In this document: positions 45,790 through 54,458 of the stretch, piece by piece | Layout of the letters: each line of letters starts with the position of its first letter | Position numbering within the stretch: the first letter of the stretch is position 1 | Assembly (NCBI RefSeq): GCF_020711235.1 | Contig: NZ_JAJFAV010000005.1 | Coordinates: 62,001 to 126,000 of the forward strand | Direction: 5' to 3' | Origin: Hymenobacter sp. 15J16-1T3B | Lineage (GTDB): Bacteria; Bacteroidota; Bacteroidia; Cytophagales; Hymenobacteraceae | DNA length: 64,000 nt | Program-made: the position numbers and the translations under genes | Notes under the pieces: model-generated | Told to the model about the DNA's origin: nothing | Databases searched by the model: none | The model's input: the letters and a program-made list of their open reading frames with translations, nothing else

Positions 45790-45936
45790 CGGCGGCAGAT
45801 TTTCTACTCCTCTGACCATTAGCGCCTCAAAGACCCGGGCCGGTTTGGGAAGGTTGCACCAAGCGCAAACAGGACAAAACCGGCCGTTTTTTCCCAACTT
45901 TAAAGCCGATTTTCCTTTTGCTTTGCCCCGCCGGCC

Positions 45937-46662
45937 ATGAAAGAAGTGCTCAAATCCATTCTGAAGCGCCTACCGATTGCCTTTACCAAGAACCAGCAGT
46001 ACGACGAGCAGACGCGCGCCGTCATCAAGCGCGTGTGCCGCCCCGACTCGACCTGCGTCGATATCGGCTGCCACAAGGGCGAGGTGCTGGACCTGATGCT
46101 GGCCGCGGCCCCGCAGGGCAAGCACTTCGGCTTCGAACCCCTCCCCGACCTCTACGCCGACCTGCAGCGTCGCTACGACGCGCCGGGCCTGGCCCGCATC
46201 CTCAACGTGGCCCTGAGCAACTCGAAGGGCACGGCCACCTTCAACTACGTTATCAGCAACCCCGCCTACAGCGGCTTGCAGAAGCGCAACTACGACAAGC
46301 CCGACGAGCAAGACACCACCATCGAGGTGCAAACCGACCTGATGGACCACGTCATTCCGCAGACCCAGCGCGTAGACCTGATCAAAATCGACGTGGAGGG
46401 CGCCGAGCTGCAGGTGCTGCAGGGCGCCGTCGAGACGCTGCGCCGCACCCGCCCGGTAGTTATTTTCGAGCACGGCCTGGGCGCGGCCGACTGCTACGGC
46501 ACCCGCCCGGAGCAGGTGTACGACTTGCTGACGGAAAAAGCCGGCCTGCGCGTGTCCTTGATGAAGCGCTGGCTGCACCAAGAAGCGCCGTTTACGCGCC
46601 AGGAGTTCGTGCAGCAGTTCGAGCAAGGCAAGAACTACTATTTTATTGCCTATCCGGCCTAA
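45937..46662 (+). CDS. FkbM family SAM-dependent methyltransferase
   Basis: The 241-residue product has the class I fold and FkbM signature: CVDIGCHKGEVLDLML (SAM site), HFGFEPLPDLYADLQ, the LSNSKGTATFNY segment, and the late VDLIKIDVEGAELQVLQGA. The methyl acceptor is unknown; FkbM relatives often O-methylate sugars or polyketides. It is divergently placed from the sigma factor gene across a 147-base region, and the next gene is a GH16 enzyme, so modification or turnover of a surface glycan is possible. Confidence 0.92.
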   Translation: MKEVLKSILKRLPIAFTKNQQYDEQTRAVIKRVCRPDSTCVDIGCHKGEVLDLMLAAAPQGKHFGFEPLPDLYADLQRRYDAPGLARILNVALSNSKGTATFNYVISNPAYSGLQKRNYDKPDEQDTTIEVQTDLMDHVIPQTQRVDLIKIDVEGAELQVLQGAVETLRRTRPVVIFEHGLGAADCYGTRPEQVYDLLTEKAGLRVSLMKRWLHQEAPFTRQEFVQQFEQGKNYYFIAYPA

Positions 46663-46801
46663 GCGCAGGACGCCGTAGCGGCCCGTCGCCATTAACCGCG
46701 GGGCAAGGCAATCAGCGGCCCCTCCTGGCGTTTCTACCGTATTGCTTTGGCTAGCCGGGTCGTGAGCGGCCCGGGCGGCAGCCGTTTTTATTCTGATTAG
46801 T

Positions 46802-47944
46802 ATGAAGTGGATTTCCCTTTTGCACCAGGCGGCCCCAGCCCGCCCGGTTGCCGCCGGTGTGTGGTTGGGCGGCTGGCTGCTGGCGCTGCTGGGCTCCAGT
46901 TCGGCCGCCGTTGGGCAGCCCTCCCGCCTGCCCAAATTCGCCGAGCACTACCGCCTGGTGTTTAGCGACGATTTTCGCTACCCCTCGGTCGACTCCATGC
47001 TCAGCCCGCACCTGAAGAAATGGGCCCACGGCTACGCTTGGGGCAACGCCCACACCGATACCACTGAGCGCTGCGACAACCGCAACAAGAACTACGCCTA
47101 CCTGCGCGAGGACATCCGGCTGGTGCCCAACCCCGCCGACGCCGCCGACCAATGCTTGGCGTTGGACTTCAACTACCACGCCGAGCCGCTCCGCAACGTT
47201 GTGTCGGCCAACGGCACGGTGTCGCCGGGGCCGTTCTACAAAACCACCGGCTTGGTGCGGGCCCTGTACCGCGCGGATTCGCTCTGCGCCGACGAAGGCT
47301 TCCAGTACGGCATCTTTGAAATCCGGGCCCGCATGCCCTCGGTGCAGGGCCTGCAAGCGGCTTTTTGGCTGTGGGCCGGGGCCGGCGACGCGTGCGGCCG
47401 CCAGCCGGCCGGCTGGCTTGGCACCGACTCCTGGGAAATCGACGTGTTCGAAACCTACACGCTCGACGACGGCGTGCGCAAGTTTTTCGGCACGCTGCAC
47501 CCCAACCCCTTCCGGCAGCACAAGGGCACCCAAGGCTTTTACGAGTTTCAGCGCCCCAGCGTACCGGCTGATGATTTCCACCTCTACACCTTGGTCTGGA
47601 CGCCCAACCTGCTGGAGTGGTACTTCGACGGCAAGCTTTACAAGCGCGTCCGCAACCGCCGCGGTAGTCCCGCCAATCCCGGGGGCATTCCGCAAACCGA
47701 GCTCAACCTGCTGCTTAGTTCGCACTACATCTGGGACTGCCTCAAAAACAACCACTGCGACACCTTAGCCGACGGCAGCCCGAACAACCGGCCGTGCACC
47801 TCGCCCCAAGACCCGTTCCTTATCGACTACGTCCGCATCTACAAGCCCGTCGTGCCGCCGGCCGGCGGCGCCTGGCCTTTGGTGGAAAAGCGCTACCGCC
47901 GCAAAGCCCCGGCGGCTTCCACGGCGGCCGTCACCGCCCCCTAA
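46802..47944 (+). CDS. Glycoside hydrolase family 16 (beta-glucanase-like)
   Basis: The 380-residue product has an N-terminal hydrophobic signal (AGVWLGGWLLALLGSSSAAVG). The GH16 active site is visible as WEIDVFE (Glu 212 nucleophile, Asp 214, Glu 217 acid/base). Other family parts are YRLVFSDDFRY, YGIFEIRARMPSVQGLQAAFWLW, FHLYTLVWTPNLLEWYFDGKL and FLIDYVRIYK. GH16 enzymes cleave beta-1,3- or mixed-linkage glucans, agar or carrageenan; the specificity is not readable here. The stop codon overlaps a 46-base palindrome. Confidence 0.93.
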   Translation: MKWISLLHQAAPARPVAAGVWLGGWLLALLGSSSAAVGQPSRLPKFAEHYRLVFSDDFRYPSVDSMLSPHLKKWAHGYAWGNAHTDTTERCDNRNKNYAYLREDIRLVPNPADAADQCLALDFNYHAEPLRNVVSANGTVSPGPFYKTTGLVRALYRADSLCADEGFQYGIFEIRARMPSVQGLQAAFWLWAGAGDACGRQPAGWLGTDSWEIDVFETYTLDDGVRKFFGTLHPNPFRQHKGTQGFYEFQRPSVPADDFHLYTLVWTPNLLEWYFDGKLYKRVRNRRGSPANPGGIPQTELNLLLSSHYIWDCLKNNHCDTLADGSPNNRPCTSPQDPFLIDYVRIYKPVVPPAGGAWPLVEKRYRRKAPAASTAAVTAP

Positions 47945-47988
47945 CGCAACGGCCCGCCGGCAGCTAGCTGCCGGCGGGCCGTTGCGTT
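47943..47988. terminator. 46-base perfect palindrome acting as a convergent terminator
   Basis: The two arms (47943-47965 and 47966-47988) are exact complements centred on CAGCTAGCTG, so the left arm starts within the TAA stop of the GH16 gene. It lies 16 bases before the stop of the convergent ALDH gene. With no loop it would form a cruciform or a long mRNA hairpin; the ends are AACGCAAC/GTTGCGTT. Confidence 0.75.
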
Positions 47989-48004
47989 TACGAAGCACCA
48001 CTTC

Positions 48005-49603
48005 TTAGATATCGAATTTGATACCCTGCGCCAGCGGGAGCTGGGTGCTGTAGTTGATGGTGTTGGTTTGCCGGCGCATGTAAATGCGCCACGCATCCGA
48101 ACCGGACTCGCGGCCGCCGCCGGTTTCCTTTTCGCCGCCGAAGGCCCCGCCGATTTCGGCGCCCGAGGTGCCGATGTTCACGTTGGCAATGCCGCAGTCG
48201 GAGCCGGTGTGGGCCAGGAAGGCTTCCGTTTCGCGCATGTTCAGCGAGAAGATGGAGGACGAGAGGCCCTGCCGCACGCCGTTTTGCAGCTCGATGGCGT
48301 TTTCCACCGCGCCGGAGTAACGAATCAGGTACAGAATCGGGGCAAATGTCTCTTCCTGCACGGTGTGGTACTCGTTCTTGGCTTCCACCAGAGCCGGCTG
48401 CACGTAGGTGCCGGTTTCGTAACCCGCGCCGCTGAGCACTTCGCCGCCGGTGAGCAGCGTGCCGCCTTCCTGCTGCACGGCCGCCAGCGCCTTGGTAAAG
48501 CCCTGCACCGCGTCGGTATCGATGAGCGGGCCCACGAGGTTACCTTCTTTCAGCGGGTGGCCGATGGGCAGCTTGGGGTAGGCCGAGAGCAGGCGCTGCT
48601 TCACGTCCTCGTACACGTCGTCGTGCACGATGAGGCGGCGCGTGGTGGTGCAGCGCTGGCCGGCGGTGCCCACCGCCCCGAACAGCACGGCACGGATGGC
48701 CATGTCGAGGTCGGCGTGCGGGGTGATGATGATGGCGTTGTTGCCGCCGAGCTCCAGCAGGGCTTTGCCGAGGCGGGCGCCCACCACGGCCCCTACTTTC
48801 TTGCCCATGCGGGTCGAGCCGGTAGCCGATACCAGCGGCACACGCTCGTCAGCCGCCATCAGCCCGCCAATTTCGGCGTCGCCCACGATAACGCTGAAGA
48901 TGCCTTCGGGCAGCTCGTTTTCGCGCAGCACGTCCTTGATGATGTGTTGCACGGCCACGGCTACCAGCGGCGTTTTCTCCGAGGGCTTCCAGATGCTCAC
49001 GTCGCCGCACACGGCGGCCAGCATGGCGTTCCAGCTCCACACGGCCACCGGGAAGTTGAAGGCCGAGATAATGCCCACGACGCCCAGCGGGTGGTACTGC
49101 TCGTACATGCGGTGGGCGGGGCGCTCCGAGTGCATGGTGTACCCGTGCAGCTGCCGCGAGAGGCCCACCGCGAAGTCGCAGATGTCAATCATTTCCTGCA
49201 CTTCGCCCAAGCCTTCCTGCAGGATTTTGCCCATCTCGTAGCTCACCAGCTTGCCCAGCGGCTCCTTGTACTCGCGCAGCTTGTTGCCGATCTGCCGCAC
49301 GATTTCGCCGCGCTTGGGTGCGGGCACCAGGCGCCAGGTCTTGAAGGCTTCCTCGGCCGTACGCACCACCAGCTCGTAGTCTTGGGCGGTGGCCATGCGC
49401 ACCTTGGCAATCAGCTTGCCGTCGGTGGGCGAGGCGATGCTGCGGACCTGCTCGTTGCCCTGCCCGCCCCACTGCAGACCGGTGCTGTAGGCGGCGTTAA
49501 TGGCCTCGACGCCCAGCTCGCGCAGCACTTGCCGGATGCCGTGGTGGTCGTGTTCCTGCACGTCGGTAGCCGTGGCGGTGGCTTCTTCGATGGCTTGTTT
49601 CAT
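48005..49603 (-). CDS. Aldehyde dehydrogenase, family 7 (antiquitin/AASA dehydrogenase-like)
   Basis: I placed the start at the ATG at 49603 (532 residues, MKQAIEEA). The ALDH7 family is shown by GVVGIISAFNFPVAVWSWNAMLA, the NAD motif GSTRMG, the active-site Glu in LELGGNNA (Glu 285) and Cys in GTAGQRCTT (Cys 318), and the C-terminal SGAEIGGAFGGEKETGGGRE and GSDAWRIYMRRQT blocks typical of alpha-aminoadipic semialdehyde dehydrogenase. It would oxidise a semialdehyde to a carboxylate in lysine or betaine-type catabolism. It is a single-gene unit between convergent and divergent neighbours. Confidence 0.95.
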   Translation of the reverse strand: MKQAIEEATATATDVQEHDHHGIRQVLRELGVEAINAAYSTGLQWGGQGNEQVRSIASPTDGKLIAKVRMATAQDYELVVRTAEEAFKTWRLVPAPKRGEIVRQIGNKLREYKEPLGKLVSYEMGKILQEGLGEVQEMIDICDFAVGLSRQLHGYTMHSERPAHRMYEQYHPLGVVGIISAFNFPVAVWSWNAMLAAVCGDVSIWKPSEKTPLVAVAVQHIIKDVLRENELPEGIFSVIVGDAEIGGLMAADERVPLVSATGSTRMGKKVGAVVGARLGKALLELGGNNAIIITPHADLDMAIRAVLFGAVGTAGQRCTTTRRLIVHDDVYEDVKQRLLSAYPKLPIGHPLKEGNLVGPLIDTDAVQGFTKALAAVQQEGGTLLTGGEVLSGAGYETGTYVQPALVEAKNEYHTVQEETFAPILYLIRYSGAVENAIELQNGVRQGLSSSIFSLNMRETEAFLAHTGSDCGIANVNIGTSGAEIGGAFGGEKETGGGRESGSDAWRIYMRRQTNTINYSTQLPLAQGIKFDI

Positions 49604-50051
49604 AAGAGAAAGGGTGGGAAGATGATTCGGGGAATGGCCGCCGGGGCGGCGTCGCAAAGCTAACCAAAAGAAGCAGGCCCTTCGGAGCCGCCGCCGCTAC
49701 CGGAAACCAAATTGGGAAAAGACAATTTTGCGGTATTATTGCCAGGCCAATACACGGGCGTCCGAGCATTGGCAACGTTCCCGATAACGTTTGCGGAAAT
49801 AAAAAAAGCTGGTTCGTGCGGGAGTTCAAGTTCTTACCAGACCTTAAGCTCCCAAATACGCGTTGTTCGCTCGTTTTTTCCTATTCTTACATTCATTTCG
49901 ACCTTTCCCCCGGCTGTAATATCACGGATTAAGTAGCTGGTCAGTTAGCCAGCCTTGCGCCCCGCCTCGCCGCTTGCAACCTTTCTCTCGCGGAAACCAT
50001 CTCTTCCCCAACCTCGTACTCGACTTTCTTCTCACCCACTCACTCTTACTT
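49604..50051. other. 448-base intergenic region, AT-richer than its surroundings
   Basis: The middle of this gap (around 49720-49930) is less GC-rich than the flanking genes and has no conserved coding frame; a 74-residue plus-strand frame at 49712-49936 has no recognisable feature. It probably carries the divergent promoters of the ALDH7 gene and the T9SS cargo gene. Confidence 0.6.
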
Positions 50052-51050
50052 ATGTTACATTTTTTACCTCTCAAACGCCACGCCAAAGCCCTTCTGTCGC
50101 TGACGGCCCTGGCTGCCCTGCCCCTGGTTTCGGCCCAGGCCCAGCTGGTCAACACCTACACCATGGTAGCATCGACGGGCACGTTTACGCCACTGCCCGC
50201 CTCGGCTACCTCGCCCGCCTTGAGCGGCGGCGACCAGAACGACGGCTTTTACAACAACATTCCGCTGGGCTTCACCTTCAAGTTCGACGGCGTGAACTAC
50301 ACCACAGTGTCGGCCTCGACCAACGGCTGGCTGACCTTCGGCCAGAACATCACCGACTCGACCCCGGCCAACAACCTGACTTCCGGTACGCCGCGCCCCA
50401 TTGCAGCCCCGCTGTGGGACGACATTAGCTTTGTGTACGCGGGCACCGGCACGCCCACCGGCAACCTCACCGGCAGCCTGCTCTATAGCACCACCGGCAC
50501 CGCCCCGAACCGCACCTTCACCGTGGAGTGGCGCGACGCCCGTTGGGCCCCGGGTGCAGCAGGTCCAGTACAATCGTTCCAGATTCAAATGGACGAAACG
50601 AGCAACGAAATGCGCTTCGTGTACGTGCAGGGCACCGGCACGGTGTCGGGCACGCGCACGGCTTCGGTTGGTCTGGCCGGCCGCGCCGCCAACAATTTCC
50701 TCTCGCTGAACAGCCTCAGCAACACGGCGGCGGTCAGCACTTCCACCGAAACGGTGGACATCAGCGCCCGCGCTAGCAGCAACCGCGTGTTTACCTTCAC
50801 GCCCGGCACTGCCACGGCCACCAAGAACGCCGCCAAGCTGGCCCCGCTGGCCATTTACCCGAACCCGGCTCGCGAGCTGGTGCAGGTGCAAGGTGCCGGC
50901 AAAGGCCAGAGCGTGGAACTGCTCGACCTGCAGGGCCGCGTGGTGCGCACGCTGCCCGCCGGCGCCACCAGCCTGAATGTGTCGGACGTGAAGTCTGGCA
51001 TGTACCTGGTACGCAGCGGTGCCCAGCAGGCCCGCATCGTGGTGCAGTAG
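50052..51050 (+). CDS. Type IX secretion cargo protein with C-terminal sorting domain
   Basis: The product is 332 residues from the ATG at 50052 (MLHFLPLK); an in-frame upstream start at 49974 would precede a signal peptide that begins only here (KALLSLTALAALPLVSAQAQ). A beta-sandwich covers about residues 30-240 (FYNNIPLGFTFKFDGVNYTTVSASTNGWLTFG, a nidogen/BACON-like opening). The C-terminus, from about 265 (LAPLAIYPNPARELVQV, SVELLDLQGRVVRTL, LNVSDVKSGMYLVR), is a type A T9SS sorting domain. The protein is exported to the cell surface or medium. Its role is unknown. Confidence 0.9.
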   Translation: MLHFLPLKRHAKALLSLTALAALPLVSAQAQLVNTYTMVASTGTFTPLPASATSPALSGGDQNDGFYNNIPLGFTFKFDGVNYTTVSASTNGWLTFGQNITDSTPANNLTSGTPRPIAAPLWDDISFVYAGTGTPTGNLTGSLLYSTTGTAPNRTFTVEWRDARWAPGAAGPVQSFQIQMDETSNEMRFVYVQGTGTVSGTRTASVGLAGRAANNFLSLNSLSNTAAVSTSTETVDISARASSNRVFTFTPGTATATKNAAKLAPLAIYPNPARELVQVQGAGKGQSVELLDLQGRVVRTLPAGATSLNVSDVKSGMYLVRSGAQQARIVVQ

Positions 51051-51069
51051 TCTAACTACCCTCTCCTAG

Positions 51070-51108
51070 AAAAAAGCCGGTGCAGCGTTCCGCTGCACCG
51101 GCTTTTTT
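51070..51108. terminator. Terminator after the T9SS cargo gene
   Basis: An 18-bp perfect stem (AAAAAAGCCGGTGCAGCG and complement) with a 3-base loop and A/T tracts lies 19 bases past the stop. Confidence 0.9.
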
Positions 51109-51207
51109 GTTGCTACCCGACCGGCCCAAGCTCAGCTCTAACGGCCCCGCTTGCGGCGCAACAGGCTTCGGTGGCAATAGCAAGCAACGCCCATGCTGAC
51201 GCAATAA

Positions 51208-51239
51208 AAAAGCCGCCGTCACTGCTGACGGCGGCTTTT
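51208..51239 (-). terminator. Terminator of the DegP/HtrA gene
   Basis: A 14-bp stem (AAAAGCCGCCGTCA and complement) with a CTGC loop lies 18 bases past the protease stop codon. Confidence 0.88.
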
Positions 51240-51257
51240 AAGCTGAAATGGCCCGGT

Positions 51258-52763
51258 TTAGTCTACCTGCCCGATGGGGTAGTAGGACTTGCGGCCGTCG
51301 GGGTACACACCCTCCACCAACGCGCCCTGGCTTTGCTTGGCAGCTTCGAGGTAGCGCTTCACGTCCTGGGGCTTGGTCACCTTATTCTTATCAATGCGGG
51401 TGATGATGAAGCCGTCGGCAATGCCGGTTTCGCGGAAGTTGGAGCCGCGCACGCCGCTGATTTTGGCGCCGCCTTCCAAGTCCAGCTTGTTCATCTCCTG
51501 CCGGCTCAGCGGCGAGAACTTCGCGCCTTCGTACTCGATAGTGGCCGAGGTTTCTTCCCGCACAATGTCGGTGGTGCCCGAGGAGTTGCGCAGGGTCGCC
51601 GTGGTGTTGCGGCGGTCGTCGCCGCGCAGGTAGCTCACCTTGATCTTGTCGCCGGGGCGGTAGCGGGCTACCTGCTCCTGCAGCTGCGAGGAGGTGTTCA
51701 CCTTCGCGCCGTTGATTTCGGTGATGATGTCGCCTTCTTTCAGGCCGGCGTCGGCGGCGGCGCTGTTCGAACTCAAGCCCACCACGTACACACCGTCGAG
51801 CGACTTGAGTTTTTTCTCCGACGCCAGCGTGGCGTCGACCTCGCGGATATTCACGCCGAGCAGGGCGCGCTGCACCACTTTGTACTTCAGCAGGTCATCC
51901 ACCACCTTGCTCACAATGGAGCTGGGCACGGCGAAGGAGTAGCCCTCAAACGAGCCGGTGTGCGAGGCAATGGCCGAGTTGATGCCAATCAGGTCACCGT
52001 TCAGGTTGACCAGTGCACCGCCCGAGTTGCCGGGATTCACCACCGCGTCGGTCTGCAAGAACGACTCGATGCCCATGCGGTCCTCGCGGTTGAGGATGTT
52101 GATGTTGCGCCCTTTAGCCGAAATGATGCCGGCCGTTACGGTCGAGTTCAGGTTGAAGGGGTTGCCCACGGCCAGTACCCACTCCCCTACTTTCACGTTG
52201 TCGGACGAGCCGTAGCGTACGTAGGGCAGGTTGTCGGCCTCCACTTTCAGCAGGGCCAGGTCGGTGGTGGGGTCGGCGCCGATGAGCTTGGCGGAGTACT
52301 TCCGCTTGTCGTCGAGCACCACTTCAATCTTGTCGGCCTTGTCGATGACGTGGTTGTTGGTCACGATGTAGCCGTTGGCGGCGATAATCACGCCCGAACC
52401 CGAGCCGACCTGTGCGCCCTGCGGCTGCCGGCGCATGCCCCCGTCGAAGTCGTCGCCGAAGAACTGCCGCAGGAACGGGTCCATACGAATCTGGTCGTTC
52501 TGCGTCATTTTCGGGGCGTACTCCGTCATCACGTGCACCACGGCCGGTGTTACGGCCGAGGCGGCCGCCACGAAGTTCAGGCCTTCGGGCACGTTGTAAG
52601 TGGAGCTACGCAGCGCGCTGGTGTAGCGCACGTTGGGGTCGGCGGCTATGGCCTGCGGCGCATCGGTGCGTGCGGGTTCCAGCAGCTTGTACCCGCCCAC
52701 GGCCACGCTCCCGCCCAGAACGGCGGAGCCAAGGAGGCCGAGCATCATTTGTTTGGCTTGCAT
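51258..52763 (-). CDS. degP: DegP/HtrA-type periplasmic serine protease
   Basis: I placed the start at the ATG at 52763 (501 residues, MQAKQMML), which begins a membrane anchor or signal segment (MMLGLLGSAVLGGSVAVGG). The trypsin-like domain shows His 138 in VTNNHVI, Asp 168 in TTDLALLKV and Ser 247 in NPGNSGGALV. PDZ domain 1 covers about 300-390 (GVNIREVDA, VGLSSNSAAADAGLKEGDIITEING), PDZ 2 the remainder. The protein degrades or refolds misfolded envelope proteins. It is followed by an hsp20 gene upstream in the same orientation but across a terminator, so the two are not one operon. Confidence 0.95.
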   Translation of the reverse strand: MQAKQMMLGLLGSAVLGGSVAVGGYKLLEPARTDAPQAIAADPNVRYTSALRSSTYNVPEGLNFVAAASAVTPAVVHVMTEYAPKMTQNDQIRMDPFLRQFFGDDFDGGMRRQPQGAQVGSGSGVIIAANGYIVTNNHVIDKADKIEVVLDDKRKYSAKLIGADPTTDLALLKVEADNLPYVRYGSSDNVKVGEWVLAVGNPFNLNSTVTAGIISAKGRNINILNREDRMGIESFLQTDAVVNPGNSGGALVNLNGDLIGINSAIASHTGSFEGYSFAVPSSIVSKVVDDLLKYKVVQRALLGVNIREVDATLASEKKLKSLDGVYVVGLSSNSAAADAGLKEGDIITEINGAKVNTSSQLQEQVARYRPGDKIKVSYLRGDDRRNTTATLRNSSGTTDIVREETSATIEYEGAKFSPLSRQEMNKLDLEGGAKISGVRGSNFRETGIADGFIITRIDKNKVTKPQDVKRYLEAAKQSQGALVEGVYPDGRKSYYPIGQVD

Positions 52764-52917
52764 GGGTAAGCTAAGAAGAGGAAAAGGGTGTGAGACCGGG
52801 GTTAAAGTACGAAACACTTCGTGAAGCTCCAATGAGCTGCCGGCGCTTTAACGGTAGATACCCGCCGGCTCGTACAGGGTTGCATCGATTTGCTATTGCT
52901 ACAACACGCGTACCAAC

Positions 52918-52948
52918 AAAAAAGGCACCAACGAACGGTGCCTTTTTT
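52918..52948 (-). terminator. Terminator of the Hsp20 gene
   Basis: A 12-bp stem AAAAAAGGCACC/GGTGCCTTTTTT with a 7-base loop lies 16 bases past the Hsp20 stop; symmetrical A/T tracts. Confidence 0.88.
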
Positions 52949-52964
52949 GCAGTCTGGTAGCCGC

Positions 52965-53405
52965 TTAGCGCACCTCGATGAGGCGCTTGGTGGTTTTATC
53001 CGTGTCGAAGGGCAGCGTCAGGCGCAGCACGCCGTCGGTCAATTCGGCTTGGATGGCGTTGGCATTGACGGTTTCGGGCAGGCGGAATTTGCGCGAGAAC
53101 GTGCCGTAGCTCGACTCGGCGCGGCGGACTTTCACGGCGTTTTCGCCTTCGGTCACGGGGGCTTTCCGCTCGCCGCTCACCGTCAGGAAACCTTCCTGCA
53201 CGTCGATGGTCAGGGCTTCCTTAGCTACGCCGGGGAGTGTCAGCTGCAGCTCAAAGCCGGCAGCAGTTTCAAACACGTCGGCGGCGGGCATGAAGCCAGT
53301 CCCGGTGGCGAAACCAGGTAGGGTATCGTTAAACAACTGGTTAAACACGGCGTCGAAGGGACGCACAACACGACGGGCGGGCAGGGTGTTGAACATGGTT
53401 GCCAT
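52965..53405 (-). CDS. Hsp20/alpha-crystallin small heat-shock protein
   Basis: The 146-residue product has the alpha-crystallin domain (about 40-130): PAADVFETAAGFELQLTLPGV, LTIDVQEGFLTVSGER, SYGTFSRKFRLPE and the closing ADGVLRLTLP-like TDGVLRLTLPF. The C-terminal anchoring motif is RLIEVR. It acts as an ATP-independent holdase. The 220 bases upstream are AT-rich and hold its promoter; no clear CIRCE or other operator is visible to me. Confidence 0.95.
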   Translation of the reverse strand: MATMFNTLPARRVVRPFDAVFNQLFNDTLPGFATGTGFMPAADVFETAAGFELQLTLPGVAKEALTIDVQEGFLTVSGERKAPVTEGENAVKVRRAESSYGTFSRKFRLPETVNANAIQAELTDGVLRLTLPFDTDKTTKRLIEVR

Positions 53406-53625
53406 AGTAGTATGCGGTTGGGTTGAGTTCGAAAGTGAATGACATCCGCCGTTGCGCGGACGACTGTCTACTTATCAATTTCGTACCAACTGATTTTACC
53501 AGACAAAATGTCTTAAACCAAGATTATTTATTACAACTTGCATTTACTCAATCTGACATTTTCTGCCTTACGAACTCCCATTGCCCAAAATTTGCGCAAA
53601 CCACTTTACGACAAAAAGGCAGAAC

Positions 53626-54438
53626 CTAGTGCTGCGTGGGCAGTTGTATACGTTTGAAAGGCTCCTTGTCTTCAAATAGCGTGAAACGCAGATCAACTCC
53701 TACGACAGGCGTGCGCACGTTGGTTCGGCCGCCAGACACGATGTTGCCGTCGGCGTCGAATTGGGGCAAATACACGGCGAAGTCGCTTTGCCGGGCCACG
53801 TAGGGCGTCAGGTCGACGTGGTCAGACAGGCGGAGGCCGATTTCGGCCCGCCAGATGCCTTGTTCCAAAGTCCGCTCGTCGGGCTGGTCATCGGGCGGCT
53901 GCAGGCGGATGTTAGCGGCGGCCTCGTAAGCCACGCGCGGCCGGAGCTTCACTCGCTCGTTCACGCTGTACACGCGCTCCAGGTCGAGGCGCAGACGGGC
54001 TTGGCCGAGGTTGCGCTGCGGTTCGGGACGGAATTCGTAATCCAAGCTCAGGCGCTGGCCGAAGGTAAAACCAAACACGTCGCCGCGGTGGCGCACCAGC
54101 AGCTCGGGCCGCGGCAGAAATTGCAGACCGCGGTTGTCGTAGTCGCGGCTATAGAACGCCGCGCGCAGGTTGGCGCCCCAGCTCCAGCGCTCCGACCAGA
54201 AATGCTCGTAGCCGGCCTGTACCCAGTTGTATTCAAACAGCTCCCCGTACTTACCGAAGCTGTGCTGGCCGTGCAAGCTGCCCCAGAAAAAGTCTCCGTT
54301 CTGGCGGGCCAGCTCCAATTGCAGCTCGGTGCGGCCGGTCCAGGGGTTACGCAGTGTGCGCTGGGCCTGGGCCGCTTCGGGCAGCAACAGCCCCAGCAGG
54401 CCGCCGGCCAGTAGTACGCGAGTCAACGTAGCTTTCAT
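53626..54438 (-). CDS. Outer-membrane beta-barrel protein (DUF2490-like)
   Basis: I placed the start at the ATG at 54438 (270 residues, MKATLTRV), which begins a signal peptide (LLAGGLLGLLLPEAAQAQ). The mature part consists of alternating amphipathic strands (YGELFEYNWVQAGYEHFWSERWSWGANLRAAFYSR, LGQARLRLDLERVYSV, RVAYEAAANIRLQ, GVDLRFTLFEDKEPF) with the aromatic girdles of an outer-membrane barrel. Length and the DUF2490-type start (TELQLELARQNGDFFWGS) support this. It is 20 bases downstream of the M20 gene. Confidence 0.8.
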   Translation of the reverse strand: MKATLTRVLLAGGLLGLLLPEAAQAQRTLRNPWTGRTELQLELARQNGDFFWGSLHGQHSFGKYGELFEYNWVQAGYEHFWSERWSWGANLRAAFYSRDYDNRGLQFLPRPELLVRHRGDVFGFTFGQRLSLDYEFRPEPQRNLGQARLRLDLERVYSVNERVKLRPRVAYEAAANIRLQPPDDQPDERTLEQGIWRAEIGLRLSDHVDLTPYVARQSDFAVYLPQFDADGNIVSGGRTNVRTPVVGVDLRFTLFEDKEPFKRIQLPTQH

Positions 54439-54458
54439 AAACAACGAATAAAAGGCGG

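Noticed and set aside
49712-49936. 74-residue plus-strand frame in the gap before the T9SS cargo gene
   Set aside because: No motif and no start context; the gap is better explained as divergent promoter DNA.
53423-53629. 68-residue plus-strand frame in the AT-rich gap upstream of hsp20
   Set aside because: Composition unlike real genes here, no recognised motif, and it covers the expected hsp20 promoter region.
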